DNA of 7,214 nt from an uncultured Actinomycetes bacterium (GCA_903893955.1 CAITOG010000386.1:1-7214), one strand, 5' to 3'; positions 1-6,940 are shown, numbered from the stretch's first letter. A program made the numbers and translations. The notes: generated from the letters alone by a model not told the origin.

Positions 1-68
1 CCTCGCACCATCTCGTCGAAGGCGACATCGGTTTCGTAGCCGCTCAGGACGTCAAGCACGGACCCCAC
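1..68 (-). CDS. Partial CDS, 5' end only; possibly a circularly permuted ATP-grasp-type protein
   Basis: On the minus strand an open frame begins after the MMPL stop codon and runs off the left edge. The first usable starts are GTG at 66-68 and GTG at 57-59, and no ATG lies upstream. The 22 codons visible are mostly G/C-ending, as in the neighbouring genes, which supports real coding. The peptide reads about VGSVLDVLSGYETDVAFDEMV. A Gly-Tyr followed a few residues later by Phe-Asp-Glu-Met recalls the N-terminus of circularly permuted ATP-grasp (DUF404/DUF407-type) proteins, but this is recall from a very short piece and could be chance. No good Shine-Dalgarno precedes either GTG. The frame is the same as that of the MMPL gene, separated from it by a TAA, with about 36 bases between that stop and the first GTG. 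Confidence 0.35.
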   Translation of the reverse strand, partial: MGSVLDVLSGYETDVAFDEMVR

Positions 69-104
69 GCTACGGGGGAATTGTTTCGCCCGGGTTTCAG
101 CGGG

Positions 105-2207
105 TTACGACTGGGTTGCTGGCTCCGAGCTTGGTGCCGTCGACCCTGGGACCTTCGGCCACCAGAACCTGTTACCCAAGAGCATCGCCAGGGAGGGGAC
201 GAGGACCGTCCGCACGAGGAGCGTGTCGAGGAGGACGCCGACGCAGACGATGATGCCGACCTGGGTCAGTTGGATGAGCGGCAGCACGCCCAAGACTGCG
301 AAGACGGCAGCCAGGAGGATCCCTGCTGAGGTGATCACGCCACCGGTGGAGGTCAGGGCGCGCAACATGCCGTCACGGGTCCCGTAGGTGATCGTCTCCT
401 CACGGGCCCGGGAGGTGAGGAAGATGTTGTAGTCGACGCCGAGGGCCACCAGGAACAAGAAGGCATAGAGCCGGACCCCTGATGCGATCGCGGGATAGTG
501 GGCGATGTGGTCGAAGATGAACCAGCTGATGCCGAGTGACGCCAGGTAGGTGCCGATGACTGTGGCGAGCAGCAGGACCGGAGCGACGACGGCGCGCAGG
601 AGTAGCAAGAGCACTGCGAGGACGATCAAGAGCACCAGCGGGATGATCACGCGGGCGTCTCGAGAGCTCGCCACCGAGAAGTCGAGCTGCTGAGCTGAGG
701 TGCCGCCCACCACGCCCTGTGAGCCAGGGACTGATCCGACAGCGTCCCGCAGGTGAGTGATCGTGTCGAACGAAGCGTTCGAGCCCGGCGCGGCGGTGGT
801 GATCACGTCGAGCTCTGTCCACTGCGCATCGTGGGCGTAGCGGTTGGGGCTGACAGAGGTCACGCCGGGAACATGGGCGATTGCCGATTCAACCTCGGCG
901 ACCGTGCCGGTGTGCACCAGGACCTGGACTGGATCAGATGTGCCAGCTGGGAAGGAGGAGGCCAAGATGTTCTGGCCGACGACGGACTCAGGCGTGGCGG
1001 TGAACTGTTGCGTGGTCGACAGGCCGATCCGCTGGCTGAGGCCCGGCAGGGATGCGAGGACGAGCAGTGCGATCGCCCCGAGCGTGATGGCCCCAGGGCG
1101 CTTCTTGACGACGCCACCGATCTTGGCGAAGACCTTGCCGTCGTCGTGCGAGTGATCACCCACCTTGGGCACGAGGGGCCAGAAGACCCCTCGGCCGCAG
1201 AGCACGAGCGCTGCAGGGAGCAGGACCAGGCCGAAGACGACGGCGACGACGATCCCGATGGCACCGCAGAAGCCGATCGCCCTCGTCGACGAGATACCAG
1301 CGAGCAGCAGGGTCAGGAGGCTGAGCGTGACGGTCACGCCTGAGGCCACGATGGCTTCGCCAGTGCGGGTGACTGCCACTCGTATCGCGGCGAACCTGTC
1401 CTCGGTCTGGCGCAGCTGGTCGCGGTAGCGGGCGATCAGCAGGAGGGCGTAGTCAGTGCCGGCGCCGAAGACCAGCACCTGGGAGATGCCGGTCGCACCT
1501 CCGTCGATCCGGATGCCGAGATGGGGCGCAAGCGTGGCCGCGATGTGCTGGGAGACCTGATCTGCCATGCCGACGACGAGGAGCGGGATGATCCAGAGGA
1601 TCGGTGAGCGATAGGTGATCAGCAGGAGCACCGCCACCACGAGTGCGGTGGCGATGAGCAGCGTGGTGTCGGCTCCGTTGAAGACGTCCGCCAGGTCCGT
1701 CGTGAACGCCGGACCCCCGGTCACGTTCACGCTCACGCTCGACGGCGTGACCTTGGCTGCCTCGGCGCGCAGTGCAGTGATCCGTGAGGCGACAGCGTTG
1801 TCGTCAGGAGCGGTGGCGATGGAGATGGTGCTGACCGCGACGGTGCCGTCCTTCGAGACCTTGAGCGGACCGAGCACGATGGACTCGGACGCGGGGTCCG
1901 CTGTTGCGGCGGCGTGGGCGAGCTTCGACGCGTTCTGCTGGAGGCTCTCCTGTGTCGCCTGCACGAGTGGTTGGCCCGACGTCGACTGGTAGACGACGAA
2001 GGCAGGCTGTGATGACGCCTGAGGAAGGCCGGCCTGGATCGCTGCTGCCTGGTAGGACTGGCTGTTGGAGGGGAGTCCCTGGACCTGTGTCGGTTCGTTC
2101 AGTGCCGGCGCCTTGGCGGCCATCACCCCGCCGATGGCCAGGACGAAGATGATGAGCACCAGCCATGCGCCACGTCGTCGTCGGGGCGTCGGGATCGGAA
2201 GTGCCAT
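105..2207 (-). CDS. MMPL family transporter (RND superfamily), 700 aa
   Basis: Inner-membrane exporter of the MmpL/RND superfamily, which uses the proton gradient to move lipids or hydrophobic compounds outward. The protein has the expected two-lobed plan. A basic N-terminus (PRRRR, residues 8-12) leads into helix 1 (about 14-31), an extracytoplasmic domain (about 32-180) and helices 2-6 (about 182-335). Helix 7 (about 373-391), a second extracytoplasmic domain (about 392-518) and helices 8-12 (about 520-672) follow. The two Asp-Tyr proton-relay pairs known from MmpL3 are visible at D252-Y253 (GTDYALLL) and D592-Y593 (GVDYNIFL), each followed by an Arg-rich cytoplasmic end (ARYRDQ, SRAREE). 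The tail GNRFWWPKVP is typical. At 700 aa it matches the shorter actinobacterial MMPL type. The ATG at 2205-2207 has GAGGAG five bases upstream (2213-2218). It lies 81 bases downstream of the GST-like gene with no clear terminator between, so an operon is likely. The exported substrate is unknown. Confidence 0.95.
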   Translation of the reverse strand: MALPIPTPRRRRGAWLVLIIFVLAIGGVMAAKAPALNEPTQVQGLPSNSQSYQAAAIQAGLPQASSQPAFVVYQSTSGQPLVQATQESLQQNASKLAHAAATADPASESIVLGPLKVSKDGTVAVSTISIATAPDDNAVASRITALRAEAAKVTPSSVSVNVTGGPAFTTDLADVFNGADTTLLIATALVVAVLLLITYRSPILWIIPLLVVGMADQVSQHIAATLAPHLGIRIDGGATGISQVLVFGAGTDYALLLIARYRDQLRQTEDRFAAIRVAVTRTGEAIVASGVTVTLSLLTLLLAGISSTRAIGFCGAIGIVVAVVFGLVLLPAALVLCGRGVFWPLVPKVGDHSHDDGKVFAKIGGVVKKRPGAITLGAIALLVLASLPGLSQRIGLSTTQQFTATPESVVGQNILASSFPAGTSDPVQVLVHTGTVAEVESAIAHVPGVTSVSPNRYAHDAQWTELDVITTAAPGSNASFDTITHLRDAVGSVPGSQGVVGGTSAQQLDFSVASSRDARVIIPLVLLIVLAVLLLLLRAVVAPVLLLATVIGTYLASLGISWFIFDHIAHYPAIASGVRLYAFLFLVALGVDYNIFLTSRAREETITYGTRDGMLRALTSTGGVITSAGILLAAVFAVLGVLPLIQLTQVGIIVCVGVLLDTLLVRTVLVPSLAMLLGNRFWWPKVPGSTAPSSEPATQS

Positions 2208-2227
2208 CGGTGCTCCTCGGAGGCATG
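2199..2227 (-). promoter_or_regulatory. Translation start leader of the MMPL gene, closely resembling that of the LLM gene
   Basis: The 29 bases from CATGC (20 bases before the ATG) to the third codon match the corresponding block of the LLM gene at 6932-6960 at 23 of 29 positions by hand alignment, without gaps. AGCACCGATG and CACTT are identical in both. The block contains the Shine-Dalgarno GAGGAG at 2213-2218. Similarity stops upstream of CATGC and after codon 3. It may be a shared leader or chance around ribosome-binding sequence. Confidence 0.35.
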
Positions 2228-2288
2228 GGTCGAGTCGTGATCCCGATCGAGCATATGGGAGCCGCGTCGAGGGTGGTCGTGACGGGGA

Positions 2289-3452
2289 TTACAGGTTGGG
2301 CTCCTGCTCGGGACCCCAGACCTCCCGGTTGTCGACGCGCCGGACCGAGCGACGTGCCTGCGCAGTGAGGAGTCGCGCAAGGCCGACCGCTTCGAAGAGC
2401 TCGACGTCGCTCTGTCGGCTCACTTCATCGAGCCCTCGATAGGCCTCCTGGAGCCGTTGGAGGACGTAGAGGCGGTAAGGGACGACCGAGATGGTGAGCG
2501 GCAAGCCCCTCCACTCGAAGGTCACCTGGCCGAGCATGCGCCGGGCGGGCTTGCCGTTGATGACCTCGCCTTCGACGACCTCGTTGTCAGCGAGCCACTC
2601 GTCGATCGCAGCGACCTGCGCGAGCACCTCGTCAAGATTCTCGGTGGCGATGTAGGCCAAGAGGTCGCGGAGTGTCGAGGGGATCTCATCATCGGCGAAG
2701 AACGCACCGGGGAAGTCGCCGTACTCGGGTGCGTCCACGCCGGGGGCTTGCATCCGCTCACACCACCGCCAGACCCGCCACGCCGTCGCCTTCATCAGTG
2801 CCGAGGGGTGTGGATCCCTCGCAAGGTGGGGGAAGAGAGGTCCGACGAAGCCAAAGTCTCCATTGGTCGGCAGACCGCCAAGCAGGTAGGGAGCCGTCTC
2901 AAGGTGCGCTGAGAAAAGGGCAAGAAACTCCTCGTAGGACGCCTCGATCGCTGGGATCGACTCAGGCGTGACCCCGAAGGCGACTGCGGCGGAGCGCATT
3001 CGACCAGATGCCATGTCGAAGACCTGTGCTCGCTGGACCGAGTCCCCGCCCATGATCATGCAGCCGGCAAAGTCTTGCGCGAGGAAGGCGATGTTCTCGT
3101 CGTCGAAGTTCCAGCGATAGTGCATCGCCGGCCTGAGCAGTCCTTCGCCGCCGAAGAGCTCGAGGAGGTGTGCGGTGACAAGCTGCCGAGGCGTTGTTGG
3201 CTGCACCGGGTGTGCGGGCGGCTCCGCCGCCTCGAGGAAGTCGACGATGTCGACGGTGTCTTGGATCAGCTGACCATCGGGAGTCTCGAGCACCGGCATG
3301 ATTAGGCGACCGATCGCCGGCATGATGTCCTGCTGGTAGTGGGGGTGTCCCACGGCCCGCTCGACGAAGTCGATCTGCCGCTTGCGCAGATAGCTCCGGG
3401 CCTTGGCCGTGTACAAGGAGGCCGACATCCCGTAGAGGTAATAGGGGGCCAT
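2289..3452 (-). CDS. Glutathione S-transferase family protein with long C-terminal extension, 387 aa
   Basis: Probable GST-fold enzyme of the cytosol. Residues 1-75 form a thioredoxin-like N-terminal domain: YYLYGMSASLYTAKARSYL at the first strand/helix, the conserved cis-proline region MPVLETPDG (52-60) and QDTVDIVDFLE (64-74), where the usual Glu-Ser glutathione-contact pair is replaced by Asp-Thr. Residues 85-235 are a helical GST C-terminal domain with the PYLLGG...GDFGFVGPLFPHL segment (188-210) typical of the fold. Residues from about 236 on are an extension of about 150 aa without a domain I recognise, making the protein nearly twice the usual GST length. The start is uncertain. The ATG at 3450-3452 has GGAG four bases upstream and gives MAPYYLYG, a natural first strand. 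An in-frame ATG at 3465-3467 adds MEWSL but has a poor Shine-Dalgarno. The open frame continues upstream without a stop to 4511, but that part is antisense to the DUF2855 gene. It precedes MMPL on the same strand. Confidence 0.85.
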   Translation of the reverse strand: MAPYYLYGMSASLYTAKARSYLRKRQIDFVERAVGHPHYQQDIMPAIGRLIMPVLETPDGQLIQDTVDIVDFLEAAEPPAHPVQPTTPRQLVTAHLLELFGGEGLLRPAMHYRWNFDDENIAFLAQDFAGCMIMGGDSVQRAQVFDMASGRMRSAAVAFGVTPESIPAIEASYEEFLALFSAHLETAPYLLGGLPTNGDFGFVGPLFPHLARDPHPSALMKATAWRVWRWCERMQAPGVDAPEYGDFPGAFFADDEIPSTLRDLLAYIATENLDEVLAQVAAIDEWLADNEVVEGEVINGKPARRMLGQVTFEWRGLPLTISVVPYRLYVLQRLQEAYRGLDEVSRQSDVELFEAVGLARLLTAQARRSVRRVDNREVWGPEQEPNL

Positions 3453-3467
3453 CAGGCTCCATTCCAT

Positions 3468-3563
3468 ATCTAGGCGACCCTGCAAGTCACGGCAGCGGTC
3501 GAGACTTGCGCTGCGATTTCTGTCAACTACTCTGCCACAACAGGTCGAGAGGGAGGTCGGGAC
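3468..3563. promoter_or_regulatory. Divergent promoter region between the GST-like and DUF2855 genes
   Basis: These 96 bases separate two divergently transcribed units and must hold both promoters. On the plus strand TTGCGC (3506-3511), a 16-base spacer and TACTCT (3528-3533) make a loose sigma-70-like promoter of the TTGNNN/TANNNT kind common in actinobacteria. On the minus strand there is a perfect TTGACA (complement of 3521-3526), but no convincing -10 at 16-18 bases. TAGATA (complement of 3466-3471) is a weaker -10 candidate that would give a very short leader to the ATG at 3452. The DUF2855 Shine-Dalgarno GGGAGG is at 3551-3556. Promoter hexamers are suggestions only. Confidence 0.45.
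3482..3509. repeat. Inverted repeat GCAAGTC-N14-GACTTGC, candidate operator
   Basis: Perfect 7-bp arms lie at 3482-3488 and 3503-3509, with 14 bases between. The arm centres are 21 bp apart, two helical turns, as expected for a dimeric regulator. The right arm overlaps the proposed plus-strand -35 (3506-3511). The left arm lies 15 bases before the upstream GST start candidate and 30 before the preferred one. Binding there could control both divergent transcripts. No regulator gene is in the window, so the cognate protein is unknown. Confidence 0.45.
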
Positions 3564-4661
3564 ATGGACATCGAGGTGGCGCGCCCCGAGTACTCGCGGA
3601 CGCGCATCGTGCGCCCGGCGAGCGGCCCACTCGACGAGGGTCAGGCGAGGCTCCAGATCGACAAGTTCGGCCTCTCGGCGAACAACGTCACCTATGCCGT
3701 CGTCGGGGACATGCTCTCGTACTGGGATTTCTTCCCCGCCAGTCCCTCGGAAGACGACACACGGTGGGGGCGTGTCCCTGTCTGGGGCTTCGCCGACGTG
3801 GTCGAATCGAGGTCTGACGGTCTGGCTGTCGGGGAGCGGCTCTTCGGCTATCTCCCGATGTCTGAGGAGCTGGTCATCACCGTGGGTGAGGTCAATAGCT
3901 TCACGGTGGCTGATGTCTCGGCGCACCGGTCTCATCTGCACACCGCGTACAACACGCTGCGGCGGACCTCGAGCGATGCGACCTGGAGCTCGTCGACCGA
4001 GGACCTCCAGATGCTCTTGTATCCGCTCTTCTTCACCTCGTTCACCATCGACGATTTCCTCCTCGACAACGCCGACTTCGGAGCCGACCGCATCGTGATC
4101 TCGAGTGCATCGGCGAAGACCTCGATCGGTGTGGCCTTCCTGGCCAAGGCGCGCGGGCTGCGGACGATCGGCCTCACCTCGGTCGCCAACAGGTCGTTCA
4201 CCGAATCGCTCGATGTCTACGACGAGGTGCTTACCTATGACCTCGTGGCCGAGCTCGCGCACGAGCCGGCGTGCTTCATCGACGTGGCCGGGAACCCGCA
4301 GCTCACCGCTGCAATCCACCAGCACCTCGACAGCGACCTGCGACACTCGATGATCGTCGGTGATACCCACTGGGATCTCACGTCGCCACTCGAGCCGGCC
4401 GCACTGCCAGGCCCGCGACCGGAGTTCCTCTTCGCCCCGGCGCAGATCGCCAAGCGGACCGATGATTGGGGGGCCGACGGCCTCAACGAGCGAGTCGCTG
4501 CGGCCTGGCACCGCTTCATCAGCTGGGTGCCCTCCTGGCTCACGATCGCCGAGCGGTATGGACCCGCTGAGGTCCTCGAGCTCTGGGCGGCGATGCTCGC
4601 AGGTGACATTGACCCGAGGATCGGTGCGAGCTGCACCTTGAAGGAGAGGCGGGAATCATGA
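3564..4661 (+). CDS. DUF2855 family protein, 365 aa
   Basis: Member of the uncharacterised DUF2855 family, recognised from the N-terminal stretch FGLSANNVTYAVVGDMLSYW (36-55) followed by WGRVPVWGFADVVES (68-82) and GLAVGERLFGYLPMS (86-100). This order resembles the catalytic domain of medium-chain dehydrogenase/reductase (quinone oxidoreductase-like) proteins, without the zinc cysteines of alcohol dehydrogenases. Residues about 174-245 look like a Rossmann nucleotide-binding segment: DRIVISSASAKTSIGVAFLA (175-194), then a beta strand LRTIGLTS and the later CFIDVAGNP (237-245). Length is about what I expect for the family. An NAD(P)-linked redox role is inferred from fold only, and no substrate is known. 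The ATG at 3564 has GGGAGG seven bases upstream (3551-3556). Its TGA overlaps the SDR start as ATGA, so the two proteins are probably made in fixed proportion and may act on the same compound. Confidence 0.88.
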   Translation: MDIEVARPEYSRTRIVRPASGPLDEGQARLQIDKFGLSANNVTYAVVGDMLSYWDFFPASPSEDDTRWGRVPVWGFADVVESRSDGLAVGERLFGYLPMSEELVITVGEVNSFTVADVSAHRSHLHTAYNTLRRTSSDATWSSSTEDLQMLLYPLFFTSFTIDDFLLDNADFGADRIVISSASAKTSIGVAFLAKARGLRTIGLTSVANRSFTESLDVYDEVLTYDLVAELAHEPACFIDVAGNPQLTAAIHQHLDSDLRHSMIVGDTHWDLTSPLEPAALPGPRPEFLFAPAQIAKRTDDWGADGLNERVAAAWHRFISWVPSWLTIAERYGPAEVLELWAAMLAGDIDPRIGASCTLKERRES

Positions 4662-5482
4662 AGGAGCTCAACAACAAGACGGCCGTCATCACTGGCGCGG
4701 CATCCGGCATCGGCTTGGCCCTGACCGAGCGGTGTATCGGCGAGGGCATGAAGGTCGTAATGGCCGACATCGAGGCGCCGAAGCTCAGCCTTGAGGCGGC
4801 ACGTCTGAGAGACGCAGGCGGTGACGTCCTCGACGTCGTCGTCGATGTCGCTGATGACGTGCAGGTCGAGGCGCTCAAGGACGCGGCGCTCGGTGCGTAT
4901 GGCGCGGTGCACCTCCTGGTGAACAACGCCGGCGTTGCCTCCGGTCGCACCCACCTCCGATCTCGGCCAGCCGATCTTCGGTGGGTCATGGGCGTCAACG
5001 TCCTCGGCGTCGCCTACGGCGTCAGCACGTTCGGACGGTTGATGGTCGAGCAGGGCGAGGGCCACATCGTGAACACCGCCTCAGAGGCAGGACTTTCGGC
5101 CACGCCGTTCCTCGGGAGTTACCACACCAGCAAGTACGCGGTCGTGGGACTCTCCGAGGCGCTCTCGATGGAGCTTGCCGGCACCGGCGTCGGCGTGAGC
5201 TGTCTGTGCCCGGAGCTCGTCGACACCAAGATCTTCGAGTCCACCCGCAATGCACCGGCTGACACCGGCCTCCCGATGCCGCCGGAGATCCCCATCGATC
5301 AGATCGAGGCGATGATGGGCACCACCGCCATGGACCCCGCGGACGTGGCGGCCGACATCATCTACGCCGTTAAGGCGAATCGCTTCTGGATCATCACCCA
5401 CCAGGTGACGCTGGACAGGATCGCGACCCGCAATCGTGACCTTGAGCTCGGGAGAGCGCCTCGCTCACCAATGGGCGGCTGA
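4658..5482 (+). CDS. SDR family NAD(P)-dependent oxidoreductase, 274 aa
   Basis: Classical short-chain dehydrogenase/reductase with all signature residues in place. The cofactor loop TGAASGIG is at 12-19. Asp37 at the end of the second strand (VVMADIE) favours NAD(H) over NADP(H). The adenine contact Asp63 lies in VDVADD, NNAG is at 89-92, and the catalytic tetrad is Asn114, Ser142, Tyr155 and Lys159 (YHTSK). The region after GLCP-like CLCPELVDTKIFES (207-220) forms the substrate lid and is where specificity would lie. The C-terminal RFWIITH segment is common in actinobacterial SDRs of unknown substrate. It should interconvert a secondary alcohol and a ketone in the cytosol. The ATG at 4658 overlaps the DUF2855 stop, and AAGGAG at 4641-4646 lies inside the upstream gene, so coupling is expected. 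The substrate cannot be read from sequence. Confidence 0.95.
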   Translation: MKELNNKTAVITGAASGIGLALTERCIGEGMKVVMADIEAPKLSLEAARLRDAGGDVLDVVVDVADDVQVEALKDAALGAYGAVHLLVNNAGVASGRTHLRSRPADLRWVMGVNVLGVAYGVSTFGRLMVEQGEGHIVNTASEAGLSATPFLGSYHTSKYAVVGLSEALSMELAGTGVGVSCLCPELVDTKIFESTRNAPADTGLPMPPEIPIDQIEAMMGTTAMDPADVAADIIYAVKANRFWIITHQVTLDRIATRNRDLELGRAPRSPMGG

Positions 5483-5539
5483 TCACCTCGCCTCTCGATC
5501 GACACGGGTAGGTTGACGAGACCATCCGGGGGGAGTTCC

Positions 5540-5896
5540 ATGCAGGGCAAGGTTCGAAGTCCGCTCGTCGTTATTCTGCTCTCGATTGTCACGCTCGGGA
5601 TCTACACGCTCTACTGGCACTACGCCGTGTTCCAGGAGATCAAGGATCGATTCGGGCGAGGGATCGGGGGCGTGCTCGGCCTCGTCCTCGGTCTGTTCCT
5701 GCTGCCGGTGGTGTGGTTCGTGCTGCCCTACGAGATCGACGAGGACTTCCGACTCGCTGGCGACACGTCGCCCGTCACTGTGCTCACCGGCTTCTGGAAC
5801 CTCTTGCCGATCGTCGGCACCATCGTGTGGGTTGTCAAGGTCCAGGGTGCGATGAACTCGATCTGGAGTGCTTCGACGAGCCTGCCTGCAGACTGA
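5540..5896 (+). CDS. DUF4234 domain small membrane protein, 118 aa
   Basis: Small integral membrane protein that I assign to the DUF4234 family, whose function is unknown. Three hydrophobic helices are visible: about residues 8-31 (SPLVVILLSIVTLGIYTLYW, the family hallmark with Gly-Ile-Tyr and Tyr-Trp), about 42-63 (GGVLGLVLGLFLLPVVWFVLP) and about 79-101. The typical C-terminal QGAMNSIW (102-109) follows. The start at ATG 5540 is chosen because GGGGGGAG (5528-5535) sits four bases before it. An in-frame TTG at 5513 would add nine polar residues and has no better signal. It lies 57 bases after the SDR stop on the same strand and could be read through from that operon, but the gap also leaves room for its own promoter. 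There is no evidence of functional linkage. Confidence 0.85.
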   Translation: MQGKVRSPLVVILLSIVTLGIYTLYWHYAVFQEIKDRFGRGIGGVLGLVLGLFLLPVVWFVLPYEIDEDFRLAGDTSPVTVLTGFWNLLPIVGTIVWVVKVQGAMNSIWSASTSLPAD

Positions 5897-5915
5897 GCTC
5901 CTGGGGCCAACTCAG
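5893..5915. terminator. Possible short bidirectional hairpin between convergent genes
   Basis: CTGAG (5893-5897) and CTCAG (5911-5915) can pair around a 13-base loop, and TGCCTG (5883-5888) with CAGGCA (5913-5918) offers an alternative pairing. Both stop codons, TGA of DUF4234 (5894-5896) and of the LLM gene (5912-5914), are inside this structure. The gap between the genes is only 15 bases and there is no T-run, so if it works as a terminator it is of the weak, tail-less type. Confidence 0.25.
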
Positions 5916-6940
5916 GCAAGCATGTCGCGGACCATTGGGATGACCGCAGTCCCATAGAGCTCGATGCTCCGGAGCATCAGAGGGTGCGGGGTCGTCCCTC
6001 CTGAGTACTTGAGATCGAAGCGGTTGAGACCGAGGGTGCGGACTGTCGCAGCGATCTTCTTGGCCACCGTCGTCGGTGACCCCACGTACCAGGAGCCCTC
6101 AGGTCCAGCGTCGCGCTCGAAGTCCTCTCGCCTGATCGGTCCCCACCCGCGTTCCTTGCCGATTCGATCGCGCATGACCTTCATGTGCGGCCATAGCTCG
6201 TCGAGTGCTTGGGCGTCGGTGGCAGCCACGTAACCCGGCGAGTGGACACCGACCGGAAGCGGCGCGCTTCCCTGGAGCTCGAGGAGGTGGTGGTAGCGAT
6301 CGACGAGCGGTCGGAATCGTGCTGGCTCGCCACCGATGATGGCGATCATGAGAGGAAGCTCGAGTCGTGCCGCCCGAGCGACGGACGCCGGGTTGCCGCC
6401 AACACCGATCCATGTCGCAAGGTGACCTGACTCGGTGGTCGGGAAGACCTGCTGGTGGTGGAGGCCGGCACGTGTCGTGCCCTGCCAGGTGACGGGCTGC
6501 TCCTTGATGAGCTCGGCGAACAGTGACACCTTCTCTTCGAACAGTCGCTCGTAGTCCTCCAAGCGGTAGCCGAACAGGGGAAATGACTCGGTGAACGAAC
6601 CTCGCCCGACGATCACCTCGGCTCGTCCATTGGAGAGCGCGTCCAGCGTGGCGAAGCGCTGGAAGACGCGCACCGGGTCGTCAGAGCTGAGGACGGTCAC
6701 CGCGGAACCCAGTCGAATCCGTGTCGTCGATGCGGCGATCGCGCCAAGGACGACCTCTGGTGAGGTGATGGCGAAGTCATCCCGGTGGTGCTCGCCCAGA
6801 CCGATGACATCGACACCGACCTGGTCGGCGAGGATCGCCTGCTCGACCACGTCGCGCAGGACCTGCGCCTGGGGGAGCAGCTGACCGTGCTCGTCGACGG
6901 TGACATCACCAAACGTGTCGAGCCCAAGTTCAAGTGGCAT
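5912..6940 (-). CDS. LLM class flavin-dependent oxidoreductase (luciferase-like), 342 aa
   Basis: TIM-barrel flavin-dependent enzyme of the bacterial luciferase-like family. Members use FMNH2 or, in actinobacteria, F420 to oxidise or reduce small molecules. Visible landmarks are the N-terminal strand LELGLDTFGD, GLGEHHRDDF (47-56, with the Glu-His-His typical of the group), TRIRLGSAVTVLSSDDPVRV (73-92) and the family signature FATLDALSNGRAEVIVGRGSF (96-116). WIGVGGNPASVARAARLELP (177-196) and the C-terminal GSPTTVAKKI (287-296) follow. Full length for the family. The ATG at 6938-6940 has GAGGGAG (6949-6955) at good spacing. It is convergent with DUF4234 and divergent from the VOC gene. Whether FMN or F420 is used cannot be decided by eye. 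The Glu-His-His is seen in both kinds. The substrate is unknown. Confidence 0.93.
   Translation of the reverse strand: MPLELGLDTFGDVTVDEHGQLLPQAQVLRDVVEQAILADQVGVDVIGLGEHHRDDFAITSPEVVLGAIAASTTRIRLGSAVTVLSSDDPVRVFQRFATLDALSNGRAEVIVGRGSFTESFPLFGYRLEDYERLFEEKVSLFAELIKEQPVTWQGTTRAGLHHQQVFPTTESGHLATWIGVGGNPASVARAARLELPLMIAIIGGEPARFRPLVDRYHHLLELQGSAPLPVGVHSPGYVAATDAQALDELWPHMKVMRDRIGKERGWGPIRREDFERDAGPEGSWYVGSPTTVAKKIAATVRTLGLNRFDLKYSGGTTPHPLMLRSIELYGTAVIPMVRDMLA

Noticed and set aside
3..329. Plus-strand frame open from the left edge to 329
   Set aside because: It mostly overlaps the MMPL C-terminus in antisense and its sequence is an Arg/Glu/Asp-rich shadow. The left 80 bases alone are too little to support a gene end.
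753..1343. 196-aa plus-strand frame within the MMPL region
   Set aside because: Antisense shadow of the MMPL gene. The product is rich in Asp, Arg and Gly without domain features, and no Shine-Dalgarno stands out.
2208..2288. Terminator or promoter between the GST-like and MMPL genes
   Set aside because: Only a 4-bp TCCC/GGGA pairing was found, with no T-run and no convincing promoter hexamers. Read-through is the simpler view.
2289..4511. A single 740-aa minus-strand frame including the GST-like region
   Set aside because: The part above about 3467 is antisense to the well-supported DUF2855 gene, reads as low-complexity Arg/Glu/Asp-rich sequence and has no domain. The GST fold begins naturally at 3452.
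4235..5065. 276-aa minus-strand frame across the DUF2855/SDR junction
   Set aside because: It is antisense to two genes with clear family motifs. Long open antisense frames are expected in high-GC DNA and the translation shows no recognisable domain.
5513..5539. TTG start adding nine residues to the DUF4234 protein
   Set aside because: The ATG at 5540 has a G-rich Shine-Dalgarno at 5528-5535 and starts the protein at its usual short N-terminus.
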